Notes: generated from the sequence alone by a model not told the origin. Counted from the first letter of the stretch, positions 1-9,612 are shown. The stretch: DNA of 64,000 bases from Verrucomicrobiota bacterium (GCA_017309115.1 JAFLEF010000001.1:120616-184615); one strand, 5' to 3'. A program made the numbers and translations.

Positions 1-791
1 TCGGTCAACCGACCTTCGACGGCCTTGGCCACACCGAAATCAATCACCTTTGGTACCGGCACATCATTCACGCGGGTCACCAGAATGTTCGAGGGCTTGA
101 TGTCGCGGTGAATGATTCCTTTCTGGTGGGCATGTTGGATCGCGCCACAAACCTGAATGAACAGGTTCACGCGTTCCGCCAGGGTGAGATGATTCTGGTC
201 GCAGAAATCCGTGATCTTGGACCCCAACACCAATTCCATCACGAAATACGGTCGCCCCGCCTCGGTGCTGCCGGCATCAAACACCTTGGAAATGTTGGGA
301 TGATCCATCAGGGCAAGCGCCTGACGTTCCAAATCGAACCGAGCGAGCACCGAGTCGGTATCCATCCCGGGCTTGATGACTTTGACGGCAACGCGCCGTT
401 GGACCGGTTCGTATTGTTGAGCGGCATACACGACCCCGCATCCGCCTTCGCCGAGTTTCTCAAGCAACTTGTACCGCCCGATGCGAACACCTTCCAAAGC
501 TGCGGTCAGACCATCCACCGGCAGACGTTGGGGGGACGAAACCTCGTTGGCGGCTTTGGGATCCTGCCCGGGAGAACCCAACGAAGCCCGCAACTGGTGG
601 TGCTTCTCAAACAAGCCCGGCAGTACGCCCTCCGTTTCGATCGAGGCTGCCAACAGCGCCTTCAGGCGCGCGGCCGCCACCGGATCGGTCGCGGCCAGTC
701 CTTCCAGCATGTCCTGACGCCGCCGCGGATCTGTGGTCGCCATCAACGCCTCATACAAGGCTTCTTCCGAGCTCTCGCGGGGGCCATTCAT
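1..791 (-). CDS. Serine/threonine protein kinase, N-terminal part (3' end beyond window)
   Basis: The reading frame is open from an ATG at 791 to the left edge, so about 263 residues of the N-terminal part are visible. Residues 1-105 form a non-catalytic leader with a [12 protein letters not shown] segment. The Hanks-type kinase domain starts near residue 105: the glycine loop is GEGGCGVVY (114-122), the ATP-binding lysine is K137 in VAVK, the catalytic loop is HRDIKPSN (228-235) and the metal-binding DFG is at 251-253. All core residues seen are intact. The leader resembles those of PVC-group kinases encoded beside ECF sigma factors, but no sigma gene lies directly upstream here. Whatever follows the kinase domain (often TPR, WD40 or a membrane segment) is outside the window. 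The family is confident; the substrate is unknown. Confidence 0.93.
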   Translation of the reverse strand, partial: MNGPRESSEEALYEALMATTDPRRRQDMLEGLAATDPVAAARLKALLAASIETEGVLPGLFEKHHQLRASLGSPGQDPKAANEVSSPQRLPVDGLTAALEGVRIGRYKLLEKLGEGGCGVVYAAQQYEPVQRRVAVKVIKPGMDTDSVLARFDLERQALALMDHPNISKVFDAGSTEAGRPYFVMELVLGSKITDFCDQNHLTLAERVNLFIQVCGAIQHAHQKGIIHRDIKPSNILVTRVNDVPVPKVIDFGVAKAVEGRLT

Positions 792-1079
792 CGCAAGCGG
801 GCAAAGGGAATCACAGCCCAGCCCAAAAGAACAAACCTCGGCTCGTCACCCTGTATCTTCATGGCGGCGCCGAAAGGCTCGCGAAAAACGCCGCGCCGAT
901 TCAAGCTAAGGATTTGTGTCCGACGCAAATCGGCCGGTCGGTCGAGGGCCGAACTGGTGGGAACCGACCTTCCCAAGTTCCTCTTCGAACTGGATCTCCG
1001 TTGGAGGATAAAGAATTGCGGTCAGCAACTGGCACCGGGCAAGACACCACCCTCGTGAGCCGTGGTGCTGAGGGGAGTG

Positions 1080-4000
1080 TTACTGGCTTTCCGGCAGCGT
1101 GGAAGGCTTGGCTCCGGCGGGCAATTGGGCTTGTTCGCGGCAGCGGTTGGTGAGGGTTTGGGCGGGGAGATCGGCAGGGTTGAGGGCGAGGACGCCCTCG
1201 AAGTGGCGAAGGGCTTCGGCGTAGTGACCTTGGCGGTACAGACGGGTAGCCCGGTCGAATTCGGGGAGCGTTTGCTCCTTGAGGGCAATGACGGCCGGCG
1301 GGTCGGTGTCAAAGACCTCGTAGAGGGTGGTGGGCTGGGTCTTGCCCTGGGCGCGCACGGTGTCAATGACGCGGGTCTTGAACTTCCAGGGCTCGCGCAG
1401 GGCGGTGAAGGTTTCCTGGGTGAGGAGGAGGCTGACTCCGTAATGCTTGGTGAGGCTTTCCACTCGGGCAGCAAGGTTCACGGAGTCCGAGATGACGGTA
1501 CTTTCCAGCCGGTTTTCGCCGCCGATGGTGCCGAGGAGCAGGCTGCCAGTGTGGATGCCGATGCCGATGCGGATGGGCAGGCGGGCGGGCGCGGCGGCAG
1601 AGTGCTGACGCTCGACGTTCCAGGTTTCGATGCGGCGCAGCATCGCGAGGGCGGCGTGTACAGCGCTATCGGGTCCGGTATGGAAAAGGGCCATGATAGC
1701 ATCACCAATGAATTTATCCACGAAGCCATGTTGGGCGCGGATGCAGGGTTCCATCTGGCGGATGTATTCGTTAACAAAGTCGAAGGATTCCTGAAGCGTC
1801 ATTGCCTCGGACAAGGCGGTGAAACCACGCACGTCAGCGAAAAGGAGCGTCATGTGCTTTTGCACCTGGTCGCCGGGGCGGATTTCGTCCAGCGACTGCT
1901 TTTGCAGGAAGCGCAGGAACTCATGCGGCACGAAACGTCCGGCGGCATGATGCATGGTTTTGAGCCTGACGTGATTCCGAATGCGGACGATGAGTTCGTG
2001 TCGCGAAAAAGGTTTGGTGAGGTAGTCGTTCGCACCCGCTTCGAACCCGGCAAGCAGGTCGCTGACCTGGTTGCGGGCGGTCAGCATGAGGACCGGGAGG
2101 TCGCTCGCGGAGGCAGTTTCACGGATACGCTGGCAACACTCGTAGCCAGTCATGCGCGGCATCATGACATCCAGGAGGATGATATCGAACGGGTACGGCG
2201 CGGAGCGGATGTGGTCGAGGGCTTCGTGACCGCTGGCGGCCTGGGTGATGGAGCAGCCTTGCAGAGTGAGGGTGTTGTTGAGGACCTGGAGGTTGACGGG
2301 CTCATCATCCACAATCAGGACCCGCGTTCCTTCGAGTGAGCGGGCAGCGGATGGCGCGGTGACGGCTTCGTCTTCTTCCGGGTCGTCCTGGCGGGCGGGG
2401 CTGAGCGTACGAGCGAGCAACCCGGCCACTTGAGAAGTCGGAGCGGCGACGGGTTCGGGGCGGGATTCCTGGCTGAGGGGAAGGGTGAACGTGAAAACGC
2501 TGCCGCGTCCGGGTTCCGATTCCACGGTAATGGTGCCGCCGTGGAGTTCCACCAACTGGCGCGTGATGGCGAGGCCAAGGCCGGTCCCGCTGTAGAGGCG
2601 GGCGGTCGTGGCGTCGCCCTGTTGAAAGCTCTCAAAAATGGATTCGAATTTATCCGCAGGAATGCCGATGCCGGTGTCGGTGACGCGGACCGCAATGAGC
2701 TCGCCCTGTTGCGTGGCGGTAATATCCACGCGGCCTTCGTCGGTGAATTTGATGCCGTTGCCGATGAGGTTGTAGAGGATTTGCTGAAGGCGGTTTTCGT
2801 CAGCGTGGACGAGGGGAAGTTCGTGCGGGATGCGATTGAAGATGTCGATGGGCTTATTGTGGGTAACAGGGCGGGTAAGATTGATGACGATGTCCGTGAT
2901 GGCTCGGAGGTCAACGGGGCGGCGTTGCAGATCAATGGTCCGGTGGCGGAGTTTGGAGAAGTCGAGGATATCGTTGACCAGATGGGCGAGGCGACGGGCG
3001 GAGGTGACAATCATTCCCAGATTGTCTTCCAGCGCGGGAGTAATTTTACCGGCGGCACCTTCGATGAGGGATTCAGCGACGCCGATGATGCCGTTGAGGG
3101 GCGTACGGAGTTCGTGGGAGGTGTTGGCCAGGAAGGAGTCCTTGAGTTCGTTGGCGCGGGCCAGCGCATTTTGCGCAGCCTTCTGGTCGGTGATGTCGTG
3201 AGCCAGGATGACGATGCGGTCCGGCTGCCGGCTCGGGTTCGCGGTACGGTGGATGGGAGCCAGCGAAAGGGTAACAGTGGGGCGCTCGGCCGTGAGGAGC
3301 GTGCCTTCAAGGGTTGGGATGGCGGCGGTGGATTCGGCGGGCTGAAGGACGCGAAGCAGGTTTTCCGTAGTCCAGACATGGGGGGCTTCAGCGTTGGCGA
3401 GCGGGGTATTGGGGATGAGGAGTTGGCTGAGCGGACGGCGGAGCAAGGCTTGGCGCGTTTGGGAGAAGGTTTTGACGGCGTGGGGATTTAGGTCGGTGAC
3501 GAGCCACTCGGCGGCAGGGTCGGCCGGACCGGGGGCGATCACCAGCAGGGTGTCGCACATGGAGTTCAGGACGCTATCCACGTAATCCTTGGAGACGGTG
3601 GTGGAGTGGAGGCGGGCAGCCATTTGGTTGAAAGCGTGAGCCAGTTCCCCGATTTCATCGTGCGAATGAATGGGCAGGGCAATGTCGGTATGTCCGTGTT
3701 GGAGCTGGCGAATGCCGCGAAGCAAGGCGCTGGCCGGGCGGGAGATGGTTCGGGCGACCAGCCAGGCGAGCAGCAGGATGGGAGCGAGCAGAGCCAGGCT
3801 GAGGTACAAAGTGCGCTGCCGGAGAGTCTCCACGGGGGCGAAGGCTTCCGCGGCGTCAATCTCGGAAAGCAGCACCCATTGGACGTCGGGGATGGCGAGC
3901 GGCGTCCAGGAGGAGAGAACGGGCATGGCGCGATAATCCAGAATGATTCGGGTGCCGGAGTTGCCCGCCAAGGCATCGCGCGCAGCTTCCGTCGGCACCG

Positions 4001-5120
4001 GCAAAGCCAGGATGGTGGTGTTGAAGTTGGAAATGTGGTGGAGGGTTTCCGGGGCGATGCCGAGCGGGCGAAGGCTTTCGAGAAAGGCTCGGGAATTCTC
4101 AATCAGGAAGCGGGAATCGGTACGCATGAGTTGGTCCGGCCCGACCAGATAGGTCTCGCCAGTCTGCCCCTGACCCTCGGCAGCCCATTGGCGGTCGCCG
4201 GTCATCACGGTGTTGATTTCGTTGACGGGGACTTGCGCGATCAACACGCCGATCTTCTGGGGACCGTCATAAACTGGCGCTCCTATGAAGGCGGCGGGCG
4301 CGAGGTAGGACGGCGCGTAGGACTGGTAGTCAGTGAGGGCGCAAAGGCGAGGATCGTCCGAGGCAAGGATACGCCGGAAGAGATCGGCGATGTTGGAGTC
4401 TTTATGAGGGCCGGTGAGGAGGCTGGTGCCGTAGTCGGTCTCCTTGAAGACGGTGTAAACGACGCGTCCATCGCGGGCGTCCACCAGGAAAAGATCGTAA
4501 AAGCCGAAGCGTTTGATGAAGCTGCGGTAGGTCGGATGACTGGCGGCGTGCGCGATGTCGTAGGGAGTGAGGCTGACGGACGTGGGGGTACCTGGTTGGA
4601 TAAAGTTATCCTTGCTGCCTACCGGAAACGGGTTGGCGGCGAGGTAACGCGCCTGCCAATGACGAGTCACCGGATCGGTGGGCCAGAGGGCATCAATATC
4701 GGCAGCGGCGGGCGAGTTGGTGGCGACGCGCGGCAGGTATTCGTTCTCGTAGTAGCCGCGCAACAGGGCCTCATCAGCGGCAATTTGCGCAGCCGTGAGC
4801 GGGGTGTTGCGGACGGCATTGGCGAGGTCGCGGAGGGCGGTGCGGGTTTGCTGGGACTCGGCGACCGTGAGAACTTCGTCGCGCAAAGTGCGGAAACAAT
4901 TCTCTATCTGGCGTTTCTTGGTGGCGCGCAGAGCGGTGAGCTTGTCGAACGCCATCGTTTTCAACGCATCCCGGCTCACTAGGTAGGATTGCCAGGCGGA
5001 GATGCCGAGGGCGGCCAGACTCACGAGCAGGAAGGCCAGGGTGAGTTTGGTGAAGATGGATGCGCCTTTGCGGAAGGCGTCGGGGCCTTCGGCGGATTCG
5101 CGAGAAGGTTGATTCAGCAT
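1080..5120 (-). CDS. Hybrid sensor: Cache-HAMP-PAS-histidine kinase-receiver-adenylate cyclase
   Basis: A membrane sensor of about 1346 residues that should couple a periplasmic signal to phosphorelay and to cyclic nucleotide synthesis. Order (approximate residues): TM1 21-43, Cache-like sensor 60-410, TM2 430-453, HAMP 454-505, PAS-like 515-655, HisKA with SHELRTP near 668, HATPase with GTGLGLAI and GIGIP, receiver with VDDEP and phospho-acceptor near D984 (LLDVMMP), class III cyclase about 1090-1265, and a short TPR-like tail. The cyclase keeps both metal aspartates (FADVRGF, FIGDAIM), the adenine-type lysine (DKFIGD) and the VNLAAR asparagine/arginine pair, so it should be an active adenylate cyclase. 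The ATG at 5120 is preferred over an upstream TTG at 5180 because the TM segment follows it directly. It resembles cyanobacterial CyaC-type fusions in composition. The sensed ligand is unknown. Confidence 0.92.
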   Translation of the reverse strand: MLNQPSRESAEGPDAFRKGASIFTKLTLAFLLVSLAALGISAWQSYLVSRDALKTMAFDKLTALRATKKRQIENCFRTLRDEVLTVAESQQTRTALRDLANAVRNTPLTAAQIAADEALLRGYYENEYLPRVATNSPAAADIDALWPTDPVTRHWQARYLAANPFPVGSKDNFIQPGTPTSVSLTPYDIAHAASHPTYRSFIKRFGFYDLFLVDARDGRVVYTVFKETDYGTSLLTGPHKDSNIADLFRRILASDDPRLCALTDYQSYAPSYLAPAAFIGAPVYDGPQKIGVLIAQVPVNEINTVMTGDRQWAAEGQGQTGETYLVGPDQLMRTDSRFLIENSRAFLESLRPLGIAPETLHHISNFNTTILALPVPTEAARDALAGNSGTRIILDYRAMPVLSSWTPLAIPDVQWVLLSEIDAAEAFAPVETLRQRTLYLSLALLAPILLLAWLVARTISRPASALLRGIRQLQHGHTDIALPIHSHDEIGELAHAFNQMAARLHSTTVSKDYVDSVLNSMCDTLLVIAPGPADPAAEWLVTDLNPHAVKTFSQTRQALLRRPLSQLLIPNTPLANAEAPHVWTTENLLRVLQPAESTAAIPTLEGTLLTAERPTVTLSLAPIHRTANPSRQPDRIVILAHDITDQKAAQNALARANELKDSFLANTSHELRTPLNGIIGVAESLIEGAAGKITPALEDNLGMIVTSARRLAHLVNDILDFSKLRHRTIDLQRRPVDLRAITDIVINLTRPVTHNKPIDIFNRIPHELPLVHADENRLQQILYNLIGNGIKFTDEGRVDITATQQGELIAVRVTDTGIGIPADKFESIFESFQQGDATTARLYSGTGLGLAITRQLVELHGGTITVESEPGRGSVFTFTLPLSQESRPEPVAAPTSQVAGLLARTLSPARQDDPEEDEAVTAPSAARSLEGTRVLIVDDEPVNLQVLNNTLTLQGCSITQAASGHEALDHIRSAPYPFDIILLDVMMPRMTGYECCQRIRETASASDLPVLMLTARNQVSDLLAGFEAGANDYLTKPFSRHELIVRIRNHVRLKTMHHAAGRFVPHEFLRFLQKQSLDEIRPGDQVQKHMTLLFADVRGFTALSEAMTLQESFDFVNEYIRQMEPCIRAQHGFVDKFIGDAIMALFHTGPDSAVHAALAMLRRIETWNVERQHSAAAPARLPIRIGIGIHTGSLLLGTIGGENRLESTVISDSVNLAARVESLTKHYGVSLLLTQETFTALREPWKFKTRVIDTVRAQGKTQPTTLYEVFDTDPPAVIALKEQTLPEFDRATRLYRQGHYAEALRHFEGVLALNPADLPAQTLTNRCREQAQLPAGAKPSTLPESQ

Positions 5121-5274
5121 AGCGAGCGAGGCCGACCTGCTGGAAATGGTACGGCGAAGGAATGTTATGTTTACCCTCAATCACCCGAATCACCTCGACG
5201 GCGTCGGGGCCCAGGCATTGATTCCTGCACCCCTAGCGATCCAAGGAGTTTTCACGAAACGGGCCGCGCCATGG

Positions 5275-6318
5275 CTAGTGCCCCCGCGTCCGCACAGGCT
5301 TCCGCACGGGCCTGGAGAGCAAACCGGTCGCAAGATCTGTCCCCACGCCCACCACCGTCCCACGATTATTCATCCCACCAATCACCGCCAGGCCATCCTC
5401 CGGAGATTTCACGATCGGCGTAAAGGTTCCCTTGAAGACATCCATGATGAACTCGAAGCCTCCTTCGGAAGTGTCATCTGTCCGATAGGTACCGTAGACC
5501 TCACCTCGGTCATTGATGGGACGGGTCAGCACTCGGTAAGCCCCAGGGACGGGCGGCAGTACGGGGAGGATTTCCCCGTTCCGGGTAAGGACAAATCCCT
5601 GATAACTCCCGGTCGACCCGAGCCAAAACCCGGAGACGTCGCCGTGATCATTCAGACCCCAGAACCAAGTCTCCACCGCGCCGGGGTGCTCAAAATACGT
5701 GTACTCCCCGTTTCGATAAACAAAGGCCCGGATCGGTTCCAATTCGGAACCGCACGTGCCGACCACGACTCCGGCCCCATTGATGGAACTTGCCTGCGTG
5801 AAGGAGAATTCACCCACAGCAGCATCGGGAAGGGTGACAATGACCCCGTGCTTGGTACGCGTGTACGAATGAAGACGCGTCAGGTCATCGAGCAGATAAT
5901 ACCCCACCACGTCCTCCCGATTGTTGACTCCGATAATGCCGGTCACGGGGGCTCCCGGCACATTCACCACCGTCAATCGCTCGTCAGCGAGGATGAACCC
6001 CGATTGCAGCAGAAATTCCGTTTCGGAAGGCTGGGTTGCAAACCCTCCCACCAGGGTTCCCTTATCATTGACTCCCAGCAACTCCGTCCAACCACCTTCC
6101 TCGACCGGAAGTTGTCCCGGGATCGACAGGGCGGTGGCTTCGTATTGTTTGGCGGGCAGGATTTTCACTCCTTGCTCAGCCGGCTTCTTTCCCTCGGCAT
6201 CCGACCCGGCAAGCCCGGCGCCACTGATCGCCAGAAGGGTTAGGACGCCGAGCGATAGGGTACGCAGGGCCCGGGTGGGAGAGGAGAAACGTTGGATCGA
6301 ATGAGAGTGTGACTTCAT
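5275..6318 (-). CDS. Secreted HAF-repeat protein
   Basis: A protein of 347 residues starting at ATG 6318, with an N-terminal signal sequence (hydrophobic LSLGVLTLLAISGAGLAGS). The body is a string of degenerate repeats such as LGVNDKGTLVGGF, IIGVNNREDVVGYY, INGAGVVVGT, LNDHGDVSGFW, INDRGEVYGTY and MNNRGTVVGVG. These fit the HAF family of extracellular repeats, which probably build a beta-propeller. The pattern 'xIN[DN]xGxVxGxY' is visible at least six times. A further in-frame start at 6351 would place extra residues before the signal peptide and is less likely. No enzymatic motif is seen and the function is unknown. A second HAF protein lies at 41758-43278, but the two are not close relatives by eye. 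Confidence 0.82.
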   Translation of the reverse strand: MKSHSHSIQRFSSPTRALRTLSLGVLTLLAISGAGLAGSDAEGKKPAEQGVKILPAKQYEATALSIPGQLPVEEGGWTELLGVNDKGTLVGGFATQPSETEFLLQSGFILADERLTVVNVPGAPVTGIIGVNNREDVVGYYLLDDLTRLHSYTRTKHGVIVTLPDAAVGEFSFTQASSINGAGVVVGTCGSELEPIRAFVYRNGEYTYFEHPGAVETWFWGLNDHGDVSGFWLGSTGSYQGFVLTRNGEILPVLPPVPGAYRVLTRPINDRGEVYGTYRTDDTSEGGFEFIMDVFKGTFTPIVKSPEDGLAVIGGMNNRGTVVGVGTDLATGLLSRPVRKPVRTRGH

Positions 6319-6610
6319 GGGGTCAAGGTGGAATGCAGTCCCGGCTTTCACGCACCAGAACGACTCCGATTTATTGCGTTGCTGTCTGGCCCCGAGGCAG
6401 GAAAGCCAGCGCTCCTAACGACCAACTCCCGCCGATTGCTGAAGCACCACGCTTCCCTTTTGGGGATTCACCTCGGTATACGGAATTTCATCTTCAAACC
6501 CGCCAACCCGTTTCAAAGTTCTTCAATCCACTTCACCATGAAGCACGGATACTGCAGAATCTCCAGCCGATCTCCCCGAATGCGTCCCGGCCCGCTCACA
6601 ACCGTCTAGC

Positions 6611-7354
6611 CTAATGGAAATCCCTCGGGAGAAGCCGAAGGAAGGGCCAAGAGCTCACCCGTTTGGACAAGAGAGGGAACGAAACCGCATCCAACGACGG
6701 CCTCAAAAACGCGCGTGTCCGAAAAACTGAAAGCCCACGATTGCGTTCGATTACAAAGAGGAGGTCTCCGGTGACCTCAACATCCAAGGCCTCTCCGTCC
6801 AACTGGATATCTGCAAGTCGGGTGACCTGCTCGGGATAACTGACGTCCACGATGGTTACGCCCCAGTTTTGCGCACAATACGCCCATCCTCCCGAGACGT
6901 TCAGGGACCTCATATTGGAGAACAGTTCCAGTTCCCCCCGCAGTTCCGGCTGCCGCGGATCGGACACATCCAAGAGTTGTAGGCGTGAATAGTTGGCGAC
7001 ATAGGCAAGCCGGTTGGCGAGGTGTACCGCAGAGGTGCTCCGATGCTGATTCCAGGATGCGATCGGCTCGATGCGGTCCGGGCGGCTGACGTCGACCACT
7101 TGAATCGGTTCTTCGAAGATCGAGCAATAGACTAGGGAATCGGCGACCGCAGCACCTCTGACCCAGCTGGAGGTGCCATACCGCCCCAACTCCACAGGAA
7201 ATTGCGGATTAGAGACATCCACGATGATCAGACCGGAAGAGTCGGCTAGGTAGGCCCGCCCGGACTGTACGGAGATATCAACGACATTGCCCGGCGTGTC
7301 GAAGCTTCCCACTTGTCGGGGCGCCGAGGGTTGGCTCACGTCGACAATGGTCAT
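6611..7354 (-). pseudogene. LVIVD-repeat protein, 5'-truncated remnant
   Basis: The frame encodes about 247 residues of tandem LVIVD-type repeats: MTIVDVSQPSAP, GLIIVDVSNPQFP, IQVVDVSRPDR, LQLLDVSDPRQP and VTIVDVSYPEQ, each followed by a short beta-strand block. Such proteins are normally secreted propellers with a signal peptide. Here the first residue is already inside a repeat, there is no signal sequence, and the sequence immediately upstream (from 7367) belongs to a displaced S9 peptidase fragment. I read this as the 3' part of a gene whose start was removed by rearrangement. A short cytoplasmic protein from ATG 7354 cannot be excluded, but there is no ribosome binding site. The extreme C-terminus (FLRPSLDAVSFPLL onward) no longer looks repeat-like. 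Confidence 0.6.
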
Positions 7355-7366
7355 TCGTCCTGGCCC

Positions 7367-7623
7367 TCCCCACTGTCGGGCGTGAAGCAGATCCAGGCCC
7401 CAGTCTTATTCGCGTGGGGCGGCCAGGATGACCGGATTGATCCCGCCGACGGCCATCGGTTTGTCGAGGCGCTGCAACGGGAAGGCAAGGTGCACCGGTC
7501 CATCTTCGAGGCGGACGAGGGACACGGATTCGAGTCGCCCGCCAACGTCGAAGAGTTCTTCGGGGCCGTGGAGGGCTTTGTGGCCGAGCACCTCCGAATC
7601 AGCGGCCAGTAGCCGGACGCGAA
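7367..7623 (+). pseudogene. 3' fragment of an S9 peptidase gene (duplicate of 19951-20207)
   Basis: These 257 bases match positions 19951-20207 at a constant offset of 12584 with no indel and about 16 mismatches (roughly 94% identity). They encode the last ~81 residues of an S9 family peptidase, including the catalytic Asp region (GGQDDRIDP) and the catalytic His region (DEGHGFES), and end at the same TAG (7610-7612). The nucleophile Ser part is absent, so this cannot be functional. Match begins abruptly at tccccactgt (7367) and ends just after the stop. Several differences change amino acids (for example SIFEADEG versus AIFKADEG), so the copy has drifted or came from a second paralog. Confidence 0.88.
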
Positions 7624-7813
7624 ACACAAACGGATTCGACGTTTGGCGGAACGACAGGGAATCAGCGTCAACAAGCTGGTCAAGGAATGGGCCACCGTGG
7701 CGCTGGCCCAGCACAAGCAACTTGACCTACGAGCGGACCGGCTGCATGCGACTGCGAGACGCAGACTAGCGCAGCAACCAGCCGAAATAGACACTCACTC
7801 GCTCCAAACATGA
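7622..7813 (+). pseudogene. Ribbon-helix-helix (HicB/Arc-like) antitoxin, C-terminal remnant
   Basis: In the same frame as the preceding S9 fragment, directly after its stop codon, the sequence encodes about 63 residues beginning KHKRIRRLAERQGISVNKLV and continuing KEWATVALAQHKQLDLRADRL. The pattern 'RIRRLAxxxGxSVNKLVxEWAxxAL' is that of the two helices of a ribbon-helix-helix DNA-binding antitoxin. The N-terminal beta strand and any start codon are missing, since an in-frame TAG at 7610 precedes it. The frame ends with TGA at 7811-7813, overlapping the ATG of the sulfatase (ATGA). No toxin partner is seen. Assignment to RHH is by motif only. Confidence 0.5.
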
Positions 7814-9612
7814 AATCCATCCTGCGCCTCGCTTCGCTCATCCTTCCGTGGCTGCTGTGTTTTCATTCACGCGCCCCGGCGGCGGACGGGCCCAATATCG
7901 TCGTTTTTCTCGCCGATGACGCCGGTTGGGGCGATTTCAGCCAGTCCGGGAACCGGCAGGTGAGCACGCCGAACATCGACAGCATCGCGAAAGGCGGCGT
8001 TTCACTCGATCGTTTCTTTGTCTGTCCCGTTTGCTCGCCGACGCGCGCGGAATTCCTCACCGGGCGTTACCATCCCCGTGGCGGCGTTCGCGGTGTCTCG
8101 ACCGGACAGGAACGGCTGAACCTCGACGAAAGGACGATCTCGGACGCGTTCAAGGCCGCGGGCTATGCCACCGGTGCGTTCGGAAAATGGCACAACGGAA
8201 GCCAATGGCCGTATCACCCGATGGCCCGCGGTTTCGACGAATACTTCGGCCATACCTCCGGGCACTGGGGCGAATACTTCGACGCGCCGCTGGAGGAAAA
8301 TGGCCGCATGATCCGCACGAAAGGTTACATCGTGGATGTCTGCACGGATCGCGCGCTTGTCTTCATCGAAAAGAACAAAGCGAGACCCTTCCTATGCTAC
8401 GTGCCCTTCACCACGCCGCACTCGCCGTGGGCTGCGCCGGCGCAGGACTGGCAGCGGTTCAGGGACAAGCCGATCACACAAACCGCGACCGATCCGACTA
8501 AGGAATTGGCGGACGAAACCCGCTGCGCGCTGGCGATGATCGAGAACCAGGACATGAACGTGGGCCGCGTGCTAGCGAAGCTCCGGGAGCACAAGTTGGA
8601 GGACAACACCATCGTCCTCTACTTCTCCGACAACGGTCCAAACTCGGCCCGCTGGACCGGCGGCATGAAGGGCCGGAAAGGCACCACCGACGAGGGCGGC
8701 GTCCGCTCCGTCTGCTACCTTCGCTGGCCCTCGAAACTGCCTGCCGGACACGCCGTCACGGAGATAGCGGGCGCGATTGATTTGCTGCCCACCCTGACGG
8801 CGCTGGCTGGAGTGAAACGCCTCGGCGACAAACCGCTCGATGGCCGCGACCTCACGCCGCTCCTCATGAAGCAGAAGATCGATTGGCCTGAGCGCATGAT
8901 TTTCTCGACCTGGGCCGGCAACGTAAGCGTGCGCACGCAAACGCACCGCCTCGACAACACCGGCCAGCTTTTCGACATGGTCGCCGATCCCGGCCAAGTG
9001 AAGCCCGTGAACGGCGCGAGGCCGGAACTCGCAGCGCAGCTTGTCGCCGCCGCGCAGTCGTGGCGAGCGGAGGTTCTTGGCGGGAACATGCCCGCGAAGA
9101 CGAAAGGAAAAGGCGACGGCAATGCCGTCGATCCACGTCCGATTCCCGTCGGTTTCCGCGAATTTCCCATCACCATGCTGCCTGCGCGCGATGGCGAGCC
9201 CCGCGGCGGCGTGAAGCGCAGCAGCGGCGCACCGAACTGTTCCTACTTTGTGAACTGGACGAGCAAGGATGACAGCATGGTTTGGCTGCTCGATGTGCAT
9301 TCGACGGGCCGCTACGAGGCGACGATCGACTACACGTGCCCCGTGCCTGATGCTGGCGCGACCGTCGAGCTTTCGTTCAAGGAAGCCCGTCTCACCGAGA
9401 AGGTCACTCCTGGCTGGGATCCGCCGCTTTACACGAATCAAGACACGCTCCCACGCCCGCCAGTCGAATCGCGGATGAAGGAGTTTCGCACGCTGAGACT
9501 CGGCGAGGTGATGCTTGTTGCGGGGCAAGCTCCGCTGACTCTGCGTGCTCTGGAGATTCCCGGGAAGTCCGTGATGGACGTGCGCCGCGTGACGTTGAAG
9601 CTGCTCGACTAA
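7810..9612 (+). CDS. Secreted sulfatase (arylsulfatase family)
   Basis: A 600-residue hydrolase of sulfate esters, exported by an N-terminal signal peptide (LASLILPWLLCFHSRAPAA). The sulfatase core starts with NIVVFLADDAGWGD, where D36-D37 are metal ligands. The FGly motif is C75-S-P-T-R79, in which Cys must be converted to formylglycine; the following LTGRY is also canonical. Later motifs include GAFGKWHNG, TTPHSPW and FSDNGPN. The last ~120 residues form a separate beta-rich domain. The Cys-type motif implies a formylglycine-generating enzyme elsewhere in the genome. Sulfatases are abundant in PVC bacteria that degrade sulfated glycans; the substrate here cannot be read from sequence. The gene starts inside a region of gene fragments, and its ATG overlaps the stop of an RHH remnant. 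Confidence 0.94.
   Translation: MKSILRLASLILPWLLCFHSRAPAADGPNIVVFLADDAGWGDFSQSGNRQVSTPNIDSIAKGGVSLDRFFVCPVCSPTRAEFLTGRYHPRGGVRGVSTGQERLNLDERTISDAFKAAGYATGAFGKWHNGSQWPYHPMARGFDEYFGHTSGHWGEYFDAPLEENGRMIRTKGYIVDVCTDRALVFIEKNKARPFLCYVPFTTPHSPWAAPAQDWQRFRDKPITQTATDPTKELADETRCALAMIENQDMNVGRVLAKLREHKLEDNTIVLYFSDNGPNSARWTGGMKGRKGTTDEGGVRSVCYLRWPSKLPAGHAVTEIAGAIDLLPTLTALAGVKRLGDKPLDGRDLTPLLMKQKIDWPERMIFSTWAGNVSVRTQTHRLDNTGQLFDMVADPGQVKPVNGARPELAAQLVAAAQSWRAEVLGGNMPAKTKGKGDGNAVDPRPIPVGFREFPITMLPARDGEPRGGVKRSSGAPNCSYFVNWTSKDDSMVWLLDVHSTGRYEATIDYTCPVPDAGATVELSFKEARLTEKVTPGWDPPLYTNQDTLPRPPVESRMKEFRTLRLGEVMLVAGQAPLTLRALEIPGKSVMDVRRVTLKLLD

Noticed and set aside
1062-2339. Long plus-strand frame opposite the hybrid kinase-cyclase
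   Set aside because: It is a high-GC shadow of the minus-strand gene; the minus strand carries clear receiver and cyclase motifs.
7313-7612. A complete small alpha/beta hydrolase gene
   Set aside because: Only the last ~81 residues are S9-like; the upstream part is antisense LVIVD sequence and the nucleophile Ser is absent.
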